A DNA stretch of 64,000 nt from Bicyclus anynana. Lineage: Eukaryota > Arthropoda > Insecta > Lepidoptera > Nymphalidae. The stretch lies in NCBI RefSeq assembly GCF_947172395.1, contig NC_069092.1, forward strand, positions 9,221,418-9,285,417. The letters run 5' to 3'. The notes beneath the pieces are model-generated. The model searched no databases. It saw only the letters and a list, made by a program, of their open reading frames with translations, and was not told the DNA's origin. This document shows positions 12,801 through 26,000 of the stretch, piece after piece. The first letter of the stretch is position 1. Each line of letters begins with the position of its first letter. The translations under genes were made by a program, and so were the position numbers.

Positions 12801-13371
12801 CTCTAGAGTTCCATCCAGTGAATGTGTGTACTAATTTTGAAGTTCTAATATTCCATAGCTGCAACTGACCCTGTTTGCTACCGAGCAATATCTTATTGAG
12901 ATACGTAGGTGGATGGCATATTGTCGTTATTTGGAAGTGTTTTGTTTCAAACCGAAGGTCCAGAAACTCTGATTCGTCTTTGATATCGAATATTTTCAGC
13001 ACATTGTCTTCGTCGATTGTTATTATGTGTACGCCGAAAGGTAAGATCTTGTGTACAGGTGCCTGATGTCCTTTGTATACGTGTTTGAGTTCACAACCGC
13101 GTCTCCATGCGTAAATATCATTTTCACTCGCCGTGTAAACGTGAAAACTGTCACCACTCATACATGTTATGGGTCCTGGATGTTCACCACTTACACTTAA
13201 TAAACGGAATTTATCGCATCCGTACGTATGAAACCACTTTCCTACACTAGTGCACAACAATGTTTCGCCTCGTCTCTTAATAAATCTAGATACGAATGGT
13301 ACATGTGTACTAACATAACCTAAAACTCTTGCACCGGCGAATATTTGACTACGACTGTTCGTTTCTGCCAT
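6814..13371 (-). CDS. WDR36: WDR36/Utp21, small-subunit processome WD40 protein
   Basis: This protein is a nucleolar subunit of the UTP-B part of the processome, which handles 18S rRNA maturation. Eight exons (13371-12425, 11574-11405, 10884-10648, 10512-10330, 9706-9511, 9363-9285, 8100-7938, 7514-6814) join in frame to 891 residues, close to family length. Residues 1 to about 655 form WD40 repeats, for example NLVMWDLEEKK and KLKFWHFKDG. The last exon holds the Utp21 C-terminal domain, starting around SAPFFLPTIPSLELEFDLE. The ATG at 13371 (MAETNS) was chosen because the frame further upstream opens only at a GTG. A minus-strand AATAAA lies at 6781-6776. Identification is from family sequence recognised by eye. 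Confidence 0.93.
8234..8518 (+). repeat. SINE-1 copy in WDR36 intron
   Basis: The tRNA-like head contains an A-box region (CCGTGGTGCAGTGG) and a B box (GGGTTCGATCCC). The family body and an A-rich tail follow. The copy sits in the intron upstream of exon 7. Translations of this SINE explain the spurious minus-strand frame at 8126-8428. Confidence 0.75.
8625..8870 (-). repeat. SINE-2 copy with internal fold-backs
   Basis: This is the reverse complement of the second tRNA-derived SINE family, with 'tagtccaccacgctggcccaatgcgg' and the B-box region 'ggattcgaac'. Two perfect stems sit side by side in it: 8659-8670 with 8679-8690, and 8691-8707 with 8713-8729. Other SINE-2 copies lack this duplicated arrangement. 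Confidence 0.7.
10982..11192 (-). repeat. SINE-2 copy in WDR36 intron
   Basis: A diverged reverse-orientation SINE-2 lies between WDR36 exons 2 and 3. Landmarks are 'agtccaccactctcggattggcagactt', 'tctctggtttgcaggtttcctcac' and 'gtgaagttggaggtgcaagcccc'. Confidence 0.65.
11794..12131 (-). mobile_element. Helitron-like element with CCCTA minisatellite
   Basis: It runs from 'actagcggacccggtcaagc' to the AT-rich 'atttttatttatatagat' end. An internal array of CCCTA/CCCCTA units spans about 11865-11935. It is nested inside another repeat whose arms 'aacacaacacatt' and 'aatgtgttgtg' lie at about 11722 and 12160. It sits in the first WDR36 intron. Confidence 0.55.
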
Positions 13372-14030
13372 TTTAATATTTCTCTTTTTAATAATGAAGC
13401 ACACTTATCGAATTCCTTCGAAAGAATAAACCATTCATTATAAAGGGTTGAAATAAAAATAAATTTTAGTTTTGTTATGATTATGATGACATGCTTCACT
13501 CACGAGCGTTTTGATAGAATGACATTGACATTTGACAGTTTGACAATGACAGCCATGAGTCCATGACAGCGGTTACACCATAGACAATATAAACTTTTTA
13601 AATCTTTCGTCATGGGACAAAGATTCTTTGTGACTATGACTATACATAGACCATAGATGTATAATATTTATTCAGTAATAGTGAACCATTTATTAATATT
13701 TGTTCAGTAATAACATAGATTTACGAGTCGAGTAATAATGAATTCTTCATGATATTTTTAACATTATATGCCACCATGCCACGTGACGCCCAAAATCTGC
13801 ACATGCACAAATACGGGCAACGTGTAGGCGCCTTGACTAGGTTAAAAAATAAGCAAAATAATTGTATTTTCTAGAATATTTAAAAAATAAATGAAAATTA
13901 TTTTATTTATCAAACGGAAAAGGATTTAACTTTTATATTGATTTTCAGTAGTTTTCACAAAATACTTCAGAAAATGTATAATTCATCCCATTTAAAATCA
14001 TAATCATAATCAAATCATTTATTCCTAAAC
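13372..14030 (-). promoter_or_regulatory. Spacer with probable WDR36 promoter
   Basis: The gap of about 660 bp between the SF3A3 3' end and the WDR36 start contains no frame of interest. Several TGACA and TGTCA repeats occur at 13515-13570 (for example 'tgacattgacatttgacagtttgacaatgacag'), just upstream of the WDR36 start. No TATA box is clear. The promoter role is inferred from position. Confidence 0.35.
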
Positions 14031-14091
14031 TTTATTTAATCAATAGACACTCAATATCACTTAATTTATAAAATCAATTCAATCTGAGTAA

Positions 14092-17000
14092 TTACAGGAG
14101 GCCCTGTCTCTTCAAATCTTCATAGGTCTTCCTGTTGACAACATTTCCTTGTGAATCCTCATATTCTTCATCATTTTCTGCAACAAATCTCTCGCCCTCC
14201 TTTTGATTTTTAATTTTTTCCCACACTGAAGCAAAAGAAAATGTTTTTATTATGATATTCAATTTTATAAAATCATAAACCAATTTAAATATAAATCCAA
14301 TATACATAACAAACTAGCGGACGCCCGCGACTTCGTCCGCGTGAAACTCGATACCTACTACCCAACTCTACCCATCTCTATCCCTACCCTACCTCTACCC
14401 TACCCCTATGATACCCTATATATATCCTACACCTACCCTACCTCTACTCTACCCCTACCATACTCCTACCCTACCCCTACCTTTAAATATAAATAATACC
14501 TAATATACCCAATATAATTTAAAAAGTAAAGGTTTTCACTTTCAAACTGAAACTGTGGGGTTGCCAGATATAAACAGTTAAGTAATGTTATTTAAATACC
14601 CTCATCAGTTATTTAGTCGTCGAATATGTCAAATGTAAGCTTATTTTATGCTTAATTTCACTGTATTAGGATGCCTTTGATCCAGTTCATGGTTTCCTAG
14701 ATTTTGTATGCAACCTATTTGCAATGTGTCGCTGTGAACATTTTTTATCATTTATTTCTTGTCACTAATTAATAACAGATGAGGGTATATTTAGAGTTCG
14801 TTCATATACTCTTCTAACACTTATCTTCTACCTTTTTGTTTGTTTGGTTGTTAATTACGATTGTACGATTTGGTCGTTTGTAACGGTTGAACGATTTGGT
14901 TGTTTATTATGGTTGTCATAAACTACTAATGAGAGAGGTCTAGCCCTGCAATGAGCCGTTAAAACAGACTATAAAGATATACGATATGTGATACTCACAC
15001 GCAAGTGCATCTTCAATTTGCGTGACATTGGCGAAGTGGGCCGTGTTGGGAATGCCCAGACACCGCATGCCGTGAGCGTGCCGCCACTCGGCGAAGTGCC
15101 GCTGGAACGCCTTGGGCCCCTTGTACGTGAAGTTGCCGCAGATTTCGCACGAGTAACTGATGTTCAGGCCGTGCAGTTTGTATAGCCAGTATGGGATGGG
15201 CTAAAAAAAAATACAACGTATTATAGTGGAGTTTCTCCTCCCTAAGAACATTTTGAGAAAGACTCCTTAACAAAGGGTTTTCAAACAAGTAAGACGATGA
15301 TGATTATGAGTGAAATTGTTAAATCTTTGCACATAAAGCGCATTATTTTAGGCGTTTTGGATAAAATTAGTCTTTAAATGGCCGTTAGGCCTCTTCAAAA
15401 GACTTCATAACACCAAAGTCTCAAGTCTTAAGCCTCTTAAGGCAACTCTTGATCTTTCAAGTGAGGCGTTACCAAATGTTTAAAAAGAGGTTAGCTCTTT
15501 AGATGTAATTAAAAAAGCATGTTTTAAAAAGTATCAATAACAATATTTCAAATAATACTCCTGTACTCACTATTTCCGATGTTCAATGATCAAATCTCTA
15601 TATTATATTTTTAGGCACTTTTTCGGCAATGTATTGTCTATTGTAATTGTATTTTCTTTTAACTAGTATATTATTGTTTTGTAATGACTGTTTTTGCCAT
15701 AATAAAATAAAAAATAAAAATAAAAGTTAATTATGGTCCATACACCATACTTAACCTCTCTTTTAACATTTAATATATAACACCTTCATACTCCTCATAG
15801 CTCCTAGCATTTCTTGTCATCGTCGGAGTTGATGTCAGACGCGACGGAGGCATCTTTCTTGTCGCTGTCGTCAATTCTTCACATTCTTTATTGTACTCGT
15901 CTCGGAGCAAGGCGCGTTTGGAACCCTCTTAGTTTTCGACTAATTCTTATCTAATAATATTACTCGACGTTTCGAAAGTGCTTGTATAAAAGGTCTAATT
16001 GAAATGAATAAACTTTGACTTTTACTTTTACTAACCTTGCCGTCCCAGCCCAAAGGCAAGTTCTTCGGGTTGTAAGGTACTTCGTCGTCATCGGAGTCGA
16101 CGTCGGCAGCGACGGAGGCGTCGCTCTCTTCGTCACTTTCGTCGCGGCGTTCACCGGCCGCTCTCGCTGCGCGTCGTGTTACGTTCTCTATGGTCGCCGC
16201 ACGTGTGCTGCTTACTATGTTTGCGAATCTGTTCCGAAATATCAAAATCAAATATACTCCGTGCCACGAAACAATTCCCGTAGACGCGGCGCTCTTGGAA
16301 GTAGAACACAATCAATCAATCAATCAATTTTTATTTCGCCAGAATATGGTACATTTACATAGGTCTTTTATATTATATTTAAACACATATCCTGCCATAG
16401 TTGGCGTGCAAAAGTTAACAGATCTTACAAATTAATTTACAAATTACAAATTTACAAAAAATAAAAATAAAACAAAGTTCGAATTAATTAATGTTAATAT
16501 AAATGTCAATATAAATGTCACTTTTATGGTTATGGCTACATTTTATCCCGGAAAATCCCGCGGTATTTGTAAAAAACGGAATTTCACGCGAACGATGTTT
16601 CGGGCACATAGTTCGAAAAGCTGATGGACGTTGGGGTCCCAAGGTGCTTGGTCGAACCAACACCAGGATTGACATCAAGCGAGTCGCAGGGAATCGCTGG
16701 ATGCAGACGGCTCAGTATCGTAATGTTTGGAAATCCCTACAAAAGGCCTATGTCTTGTAGAGGACGTCCATCAGCTGATATGATGATGATGATGATAGTG
16801 TCGTGGGCGTCCGCTAGTTCATCATAATATATTCATATTACAGGCAAACCGCATAACTGGATACAAGGGTACGGGCACTTCATAAATATATAAATGCTCT
16901 ACCCACCATGAGGACTCAATACGACTCTGGGCCTGTAGCGACATGGCACGTCAATTCTCTTTCTACTAACTTAGTCACGTGAGCTGTCAATAGCAAATGT

Positions 17001-20000
17001 CATTCCCATACATTTTTAACCGACTTCAAAAAAAGGAGGTTATCAATTCGACGGGTATGTTTTTTTATGTTTGTTACCGCATAACTTCCGCATAAAAATT
17101 CTTTTTTTTTGTTTGAAAGAGTATACTTCCAAATTGGTCCCATTTAATTTTCATAAAAATCAATAATGTTGTGTTAAAATGAAAACAACGAAATGGCCGT
17201 ACTAACTAAAGTCAATTAAATCATAAACTTTTAGGATTCAAAGACAGTTCTTTCCCGTGGTTCTTTTAGAAACGGCTTTAATTAATACGTCACTGGCTAG
17301 GCACCGCCGTCAAAGTTGATCACTAAAAGGTAGCTTAAACGATGTTATTTTTCGCTTTTTAGTTTATCTTTGTGATATTGAAGTCGGTTCAATTTTTTTT
17401 GTCAAAAAGATTTTATTAGTTTTCGAAGCGTTTGCGATTGTAGAAAAAGAATCGATGTGCCACATGGCTACAGGCCCAGTATTGGAGAAGGAATATTCCA
17501 CTTTCGGTCCGATTCGAGGTACTCGTATGTCGATAGAGGGGAGTTCGATCGTTTAGTTTTTATACAAATAATTTATCTATATATATAAAAATGAATTGCT
17601 GTTCGTTAGTCCCGCTTAAACTCGAGAACGGCTTAACGGATTTATCTTATCTTGGTCTCGAAATGTTCGTGGAGGTATAGGGAAGGTTTAAAAGGTGAGA
17701 AAAAATCAAATAATTTCCGGGAAAACCCTAAAAACTGCCCTTTTCTATTTCCCATACAAACGTTTAAGAGTCAAGCGGTAGGGGTAGGGTAGGGGTAGAG
17801 GTATAGAAGGGTAGAATAGGGATAGAGAATAAGTGCACTTATGTCAAAACGAAGCTTGACCGGGTCCGCTAGTACATAATAAATATAATTATCATAAACA
17901 AACAATGGAATATGTAGTACAATTCTTGATAACAGAGTGATACTGATATTATCGGGAAAATGTATTTATCGATCTATGTATTTATAGACTTAATTACTAG
18001 TTACGATTTATAGTATGCAAGTTTATCAAGGATTGGTATACTGTAGGGGACATTATAGCTATTACAACACAGTATGCATAAATAGAGCCGTGATAGCCCA
18101 GTGGATATGACCTCTGCCTTCGATTCCGGAGGGTGTAGGTTCGAATCCGGTCCGGCATGTACCTCCAACTTTTCAGTTGTGTGCATTTTAAGAAATTAAA
18201 CATCACGTGATGTAAATTCTCTGGTATGCAGGTGTGTGAAGTCTGCCAATATTCTTAGGGCCAGCGTGGTGGACTATTGGCCTAACCCCTCTCCTTGCGA
18301 GAGGAGACTCGAGCTCAGCAGTGAGCCGAATATGGGCTGGTAATGATGTTGATGATGATACATAAATAGTAAGTACTGCTTTTCTCAGTGTTTGTTATAC
18401 ATCCCCAAGTTAACGATTGATTGGAATGTAACCTAACATTCATGCCACCAGACATTTGATTACAAATATTGGATTCACTGGAACCGAACCTAGAATCTAA
18501 GACAAAAATATAGTAACACCTTATCATGTTTTTCTCTTGAGATTTCGTGAGATAAGATTCTCTCTTATCTCCCGAAATCTAGTTCGTTTCAATCGCATCG
18601 AAATCAGAAAATCTTTTAAAACACCTCAGATATTTGTCATCGAAAGGCCACTTGATATGGATGGCCAATCGGATATGTCATTTCTACTCATTTTTTAATT
18701 TTAATTAGCGATTTTAAAATGAGAATCGATATGTAACATGGCTAGAGCAGCAGCTAGAGCTTGGCAAATTCGTTCGTAACGCTCCCGACGGTCCGTGCAG
18801 GCTGGGAGGGGACTTCATACCCCGCAGTCCTTCTCTCTGCCCCGCGCGTACGACTTCAAACCTGAGCAGTCCTTTCCCCCCGTCGCTCGCATCTTATAGG
18901 AGTGTCATCAACAAACTTGCCAAGCTATATGGATATTCATTTGTAAATGTACCTGTAAACTTGAGCTTCAATAGCTGCAATATCTTTATGTCTCTGCTGG
19001 GTTGTTGCCTTGGCCTTGGTTGCCCCCTTCTTGGCCACTAGAGACTTATCGAGCGCCGTCTGACCTTTCGTGCTGAACAATCTGCAATAAAAAATCGGCT
19101 AAGAGTGAGTCGGACTAGCACGCAAAGAATTCTGTACAATCTATAAAAATGCAAAAAAAAATACATTTGTTGTTGCTGCAAAACTTTAGTTCATTTAATG
19201 TCAAACCCGATGGATTCACTTTAGGTCGAGATTTTATCCCTTTTCTCTTAACAACTTCATTTTTCCTTTTTATTAATAGGTATTTGTTGATTTAGCAGTA
19301 AAAGAAATACATAATCTGTGAAAAAATCAACTGTCTAACTATCACATGAAATATAGCTTGGATAGACAGACAGACGACCGGAGTCATAATAATAGGATCC
19401 CGTTTTACCCTTTGGATACCGAACCCTAAAAAGTATCACCTTTACCAAAACAGATAAACTATACCTACTTAATTAAAATAATAACGCTTATCAATGCACT
19501 TTGTAGGTTAACCTGTTTTGTTATCTCGTATGAACATTTAAAACATTGTTGTCAAAATTGGTTTAATACTATTCTAGCAATATTCGAATCGTTTTGTTAC
19601 AATATTTGCTCAGAATGTTAATGAGACAGTGTTTATTTAATACAAACAGACGTGTTATAAAGAGACTAGCTGACGCCGCGTGGTTTCACCCGCGTGGTTC
19701 CCGTTCCCGTAAGTAAGTATATGGGGATAATATATAGCCTATACTATAGCCTTCCTCGATAAACGGGCTATCTAACACTGAAAGAATTTTTCAAATCGGA
19801 CCATTAGTTCCTGAGATTAGCGCGTTCAATCAAGCAAACTCTTCAGCTTTATAATATTAGTATAAAAGCAATAGATATTCATAAAATGAGTCTCGCATTT
19901 ATTTGACTGAAAAACCGAATTTCGGTTAAATCTTAGATTTACCAAACCATTAAGCTTATTTTGTTGCGTCTGCTCCTCTTAATCAATCTTTTGGGTTTCA

Positions 20001-23000
20001 TAACGTGACCATGATACATGTTTTTTTATGTACTTACATAATCTAACCTTACGTTACGTAACGTTTGACCTCATTCGCACGAGAGTTTTTTTAACGGACG
20101 TTAAAAAAACGATCAAATGCATTCCCAACTATATGTTCACAAGGTAGCGTTTTAAAAACACGACGCTTTTGGAGCAGTTTTGCATTTAAAATTTTGTGCG
20201 TTTTAAATAGACTTTCATTTAACTTTTCACGTCCGTTAAAAAACTCTCATGCGAATGAGGGCTCACACTGTCAAGATTTGGTGAATGTTAACCATTTCTA
20301 TAATTAGGGAATACCTTTAGCTACTGTCATTGGAAAACCAAGGATGAAATTGTCTTCTATTTTTTTTTAAACCTTATTGTTTACCAAAACATATTGCTTT
20401 AACAAGTTTCACTAGTAAATCCTAAGATAAACCAAGTAGTAGCTTTTACAGTAGCATGTATGAGTATATTCTTAGAACAAATACTATATGAGTGTTTATT
20501 AGACAAATCAATTAAAATGAGTCATAACCCCTCTTGGAACACAAAATGCGGACTTTCATCAGGAATGTATAGGTTTTGTGTTGCAAGAAACGTAGTATTT
20601 GTTAGTCAATGAAGTTAATCTAATCAATAGAAATTATAGATATCAACCACAGAATAGAGAATGATACAGAATGAGTCTATACAATCAGCGCGGTGTATAG
20701 GCCAGTGAAAAAAAACAAACGTCACGCGTCTCCTTGACATCCGCATACAAACTTTTTTTTCATAATTTGTATTTCGAGATTTAACACTAACAACAATTAC
20801 GTAAATTGATATCATATTAGACTAATAATAATCAATAATTGCCCAAAAAATACTTCATCATAATTTTTTAGTTCTTGTAAACAGTTTTCAAAACATTTAA
20901 AAACCATTTTACGCCATTTTTCTGAATAATATTGAAAATTACTGATGCGACGCTTCGTGTCGTACTGACTTGAGAATGTATTCGTATTTGGAATGGCTGC
21001 ATCCCTGCCACGTTCCGAACGCTCTATCTGCCTTTTATTCTTTAACCTGTGTTATCAACTTACTACGTTTGTTATCATAATAGTAATTTATATGAAGTTA
21101 TTTACAAACACTTAACTATGACACGTATGTATTATAAATTTTTTTTATTATTTTAACCTTGTGGTTTTTAAATTAATTAGTACGAACTACTAAATTATTA
21201 ATTTCAACTTTAATGGTTTTCCAAAATATTTAGACTTTTTATCAAAATCCTAATATTTTTTGTACAAAATGACTGTCGATGTTAAGCAAAAATTTACATT
21301 GACTTGAAAACCCCAACATAGCATGCTTATCTTGCAAAGCACATTTGTTACTATCGAACTATTAATGACATTTCAGGCGTTAAAATTAATTCAAACATTA
21401 ATTAACACGACAACTAATGTTTTTAACATACAGTAATGCTTTGGTATTTCAACAGAGAAGGTTGGGTTCTAGGATCTACTATTATTGGCTGGGGTCCATT
21501 TTTTTTTTCTAAATTGGAAAAGATGCCAAGCAATATTACTTTCTGGTATGAGGTGTAGAATACGGACTAATTCTTCTTTCAAGTATCTCACTCAACATAA
21601 AATGTGATCAAAGTCAAAGGCTAATTTGTCGCTAAATAAACCAATGCTGATGGACGGTGGAGTCCCAAGTGCTAGAATAGCGACCCCGCACTAGAAAGTT
21701 CGACCCCCCACCAGGTGGACTGACGACATCTGGCGAGTCGCAGGAATTGGCTGGATGCAGGTGGCTCAGGATCGCGATGTTTGGAAATCCCTACAAAAGG
21801 GCTATGTCCGGCAGTGGACGTCCATAGGCTGATATGATGATTTATTTTTATTATATTTATTTTTATACTTTATAAGTTAGCCCTTGACTACAATCTCACC
21901 TGATGGTAAGTGACGATGCAATCAAAGATCGAAGCGGGCTAGCAGAAGGATGAAAATCTACACCCGTTTCGGTTTCTACACGACATCATACTGGAACTCT
22001 AAATTGCTTGGCGGTACGTCTTTGTCGGTATATGATGATGATAATGATAATGATGACTAATTCTTGGCCACGCACGCCAGACATGTGTCGGTCCATACAT
22101 ACCTTTGTGCTCTTTCCTCCAAAGTCCCGCCACATTTCAGCCCGAGGGCCATTAAAGCCGACTTCAATCTATCCAAGCCGAGTGAAGCGAGTTCCTCCCA
22201 TGACGAGAAAGCTGACAGGTCCAAATGGGCACCAACATTGGTCAAGGCACCGCCGGTTTCTTTCTAAAATAGACATTAACTATATATATATAAAAATTGA
22301 ATCTATGTATCTCTTGGTCACGACTCACGCCATCACGCGTGAACGGCTGGACCGATTTCAATATTTTTTTGAGACGTTTGTTATTGTCAGGAGAGGGTTC
22401 TTATGACAGAAAAAATCTGTTTAGTAGATCCAGAGATTATCCCCTACAACATCACCAATTTTACTTTATTAGTATGGAAGTACAGATAAATAAACCAAAA
22501 TTAATAGATTCAGCAATAATAAAATGGTAACAGACAGACAACGGAGATAATATATAGCCTATAGCCTTCCTCAATAAATGGGCTATTTAACATTGAAAGA
22601 ATTTTTCAAATTGGACCTGTTGTTTCTGAGCATTAGCGCGTTCAATCAAGCAAACAAACAAACAAACTTCTTCATTCTCATAATATTAGTATAGATTAAT
22701 ATACAAGTAGGTACCGTTAAAACGCACCTTTTAGTCACAATTCTCATAGAATGGGAGCCTGCGATAGCCAGACATGCCTCATATTATAAAGGCTGAAACT
22801 ACCATAATGGTAAACTGTAATACCATATGTAACATGTAAGTACAGTATCCAGTTATGGTGTTTGTGACTGTGGTGGCTTTGGCAGCATGTTTTATCCCCG
22901 ATTCTCAATTTTCCAAGTATACAGCGCATTTTTCTTTTTATTATCCTCGAAATAAGCTTTGGGAGCATGTTTTAAGGGTCACGACTCTCAATTTTCCATG

Positions 23001-26000
23001 TATACAGCGCACTTTTTTTTAATTATGAGAAATAATGTCTTCAGTCGCCAATCAGTTTCGCGGCAACCTTTCGAAACACCGTTAAAGATTTTTTTAAGGT
23101 TCTCTAGCGAATGGTTGCCACGAAGTCAAGTGTCTGGCGCTGGGGACGTGATTTTTCATGTTATGCCGAGAAAAATATTAAAAAAAAAATGCTTTACACT
23201 TGAACGATTGAGAGTTTGGCTAACCCTTGAAACCTCCATAATTGGCTACAGAATCTACTTACCTACAGGTTTCTTAAAATTATATATGTCTAGGTACCAC
23301 AGGCTCTCAGTCCATTAGGCCTTGAGGTCGAGATTACTCATATGCAATTGTGAAATTGCGCCGGTCATACATTCCAAACATTTTCTATTCACATGCTAAC
23401 AAGCACTTATGCATACAACAGATTATATACTTTAATGCTTTCAAATATAGTTGTTTATGCATTGACATTAAAAGTGCAGAAGGGATTTTCCATTTCCTTG
23501 AAAACGAGTTTAGCCATTGAACAGACATATTAAGGGGCTTTTCTCATATTATTATGTAATTGGAATACAATAGAGTAATTGTATTCCACAACAAACATAT
23601 TTTACCTATCTATGATAGTATTATACAGAGGTAAAGTTTGTGGTTAGTATTATAGGGGGGTATATAGGGGGTATATATCTTTGGATCTACTGAACCAATT
23701 TTGAAAATTCTTTTACCACTAGAAAGCCACGTTATTTGTGAGTGTCATAGGTTATTCTTAGGGTAAGGGTAGGATAGGGATAGGGTAGGGGTAGGATAGA
23801 ATAGGGTAGGGGAAAATTCAACACCTCCCATATATTTTTACCAGCAACCTTAGTAGTAGTTACAAGGTTGCTGGTAAAAATAAGAGTAGACACAAGTTGT
23901 ATACCAATTTAGAAACCTCAATAAGTGTACAAGTTTTAAAAATGATAGTACACTTCAGTTTCATAATTTATTTTTTACAAGACATATTTTAAAATTGTGT
24001 CTTAATGAAAGAAAAACAATTAGTGCACTCAAAGCTTCTGCCATAAAACAAATAAAACATTAATAATAAAAATAATATCCAAAATACATTGGTAATTTAA
24101 TGCAAAAATCAGATCTTTAAAATATTAATTACAGCAGCTACAGCATTGAAAAAACTGATTCCAGATAGAAAAAATTTAAAAATCAGAAAAAAAATATAAC
24201 TTAAGTGGTGTATTATTTGACAATATACTTATTATCATGATACATACCGGCCATCCAGGAAACATCCCCGGTTCCCAAATCTTAAGGAACTCTTGATGAG
24301 CAGCCGCCATCTCCTGGGCCTGGTCCTGGAGTGGCTTCACTCTGCTCACAAAGTCCTTGAGGTACGTCAACAGCGCCCTTATGTAATTCCTGTATTCACT
24401 GTTCTTTCGCTCCCGTGGTATGTCAAACAGGTGGTCAAATATACTTAGATATGTAATGTAATCCACTTTCTGAAATTTATCAAAAGTAATAATCATATTT
24501 TATTTGTTTAGTGATAATTGTTCTTACTTATCAAATAAATTGTTTTTTTTTTACATTAGATAATTAATAGTTAAAAAATAATGGTAATAAGTAAAGTCGC
24601 AAACTTAAGAGCATGCTAGTATATAATCCCCGAGCAGGATTAATAATAATCATATTTAAAAGTTAATAATGACTAGCGGAGGCCCGCGACTTCGTCCGCG
24701 TGGAATTCAGTTTTCACAAATCCCACGGAAACCATGGATCTTTCGATGAAAAGTAGCCTATGTATAATTCTAGAGTGAAATGTATTTTCATTCCAAATTT
24801 CAGCCAAATTGTTTCAGTAGCCACAGCGTAAAGGAGGAATAAACATACACACACACACACACAAACTTTCGCCTTTATAATATTAGTGTGATAGTGTGAT
24901 GTGTAAAAAGTTACAGTTTATACTTCTGCCAAGATCGACTTGAGATTTTTTTTAATAATGAATAAATGAAAATGACAAAGTTAACAAAATAATCTAATAA
25001 AATAATGGCTGTACCTCAATCCCTTTCAAGTTAATATATTTTTCATAACATTCATGCAAGTCCAAATATTTCCCATAGCCTTCCTCATCAGTAAACTCAA
25101 CTGGTGCTGGAACAAAAATAAATAATGATTGTCATACAGGCAACTGTCACCATACCCATCCTATCTTAAAAATACTTCATCTTCTTACATTCAAAATGAG
25201 AAATTGTCAAAAATTACAAAAATGTATCAGTCTATTACTAAAGCATATTATTTGAAGTTAAGTATTCTGTGTCTCTTGTACAATATCTGAATTTCACATT
25301 CACAGTTTTAAGCATAAATCCATAATTATTATTGATTATATATTTGTTGCGTAGATGATTAATTTTATTCTTCACAGAAGTATGAAAGTCCATTCTATCC
25401 CTTTTAAAATAATCAATAGGATTTTAATTTATTATGAAACATGGCTAAAACTCACGTGATACAATGTCGGAATATGCCCAACTAGTTAAGAATTTTAGTC
25501 ATGTTTTTTAATAAATTAATATGAATAACACTCACAATAGTTTAAATTCCAAAAGGATTTTAATATATTTTAACAATTTTTACTTACTTGTATAATCTTC
25601 TGAGGGGTTCTCTCTCAGTTTTGCGAGCTCCTCAAATTCCACAGACATAGGAACACATATCTGCAATAACAATCTTTTTAAGGTATGCTTAATGGAAATA
25701 CTCTATATAGTTGCAAAGTAACAACACATAGAACTGACTATGTTTTGTTCAGTCTTCCATTGTCATTTGTCACTGTTTATATTTCATTAAAACTATTTTG
25801 TAGACGACACAATTCTAAATTTAATTTTGTTAGTGCTTACAAGCACTTTGGAAAGTTCAAGTTTGGTTTAGTGAGTTTATTATTAATTCAGAAAGGATGA
25901 ACGGAAAATTCAACTTTTAAAGATATTCAGAGATATAAAATTTTACAAAACCTCATTAGGATGCTTTCTATGGAATTCTTTGATTTGTTTTAGTCTTGCA

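Noticed and set aside
16515..16760. 81-codon plus-strand frame with a coding look
   Set aside because: It is the C-terminal scrap of an RTE-like LINE, not a host gene.
18086..18160. tRNA-like A and B boxes suggesting a tRNA gene
   Set aside because: The boxes are followed by a shared body and a TGATGA tail with a 9-bp target duplication, and the same unit recurs several times, so it is a SINE. No cloverleaf with a proper acceptor stem is visible.
22008..22406. 132-codon plus-strand frame
   Set aside because: It overlaps SF3A3 exon 7 on the opposite strand and runs into SINE and Helitron-like sequence, so it is a shadow frame.
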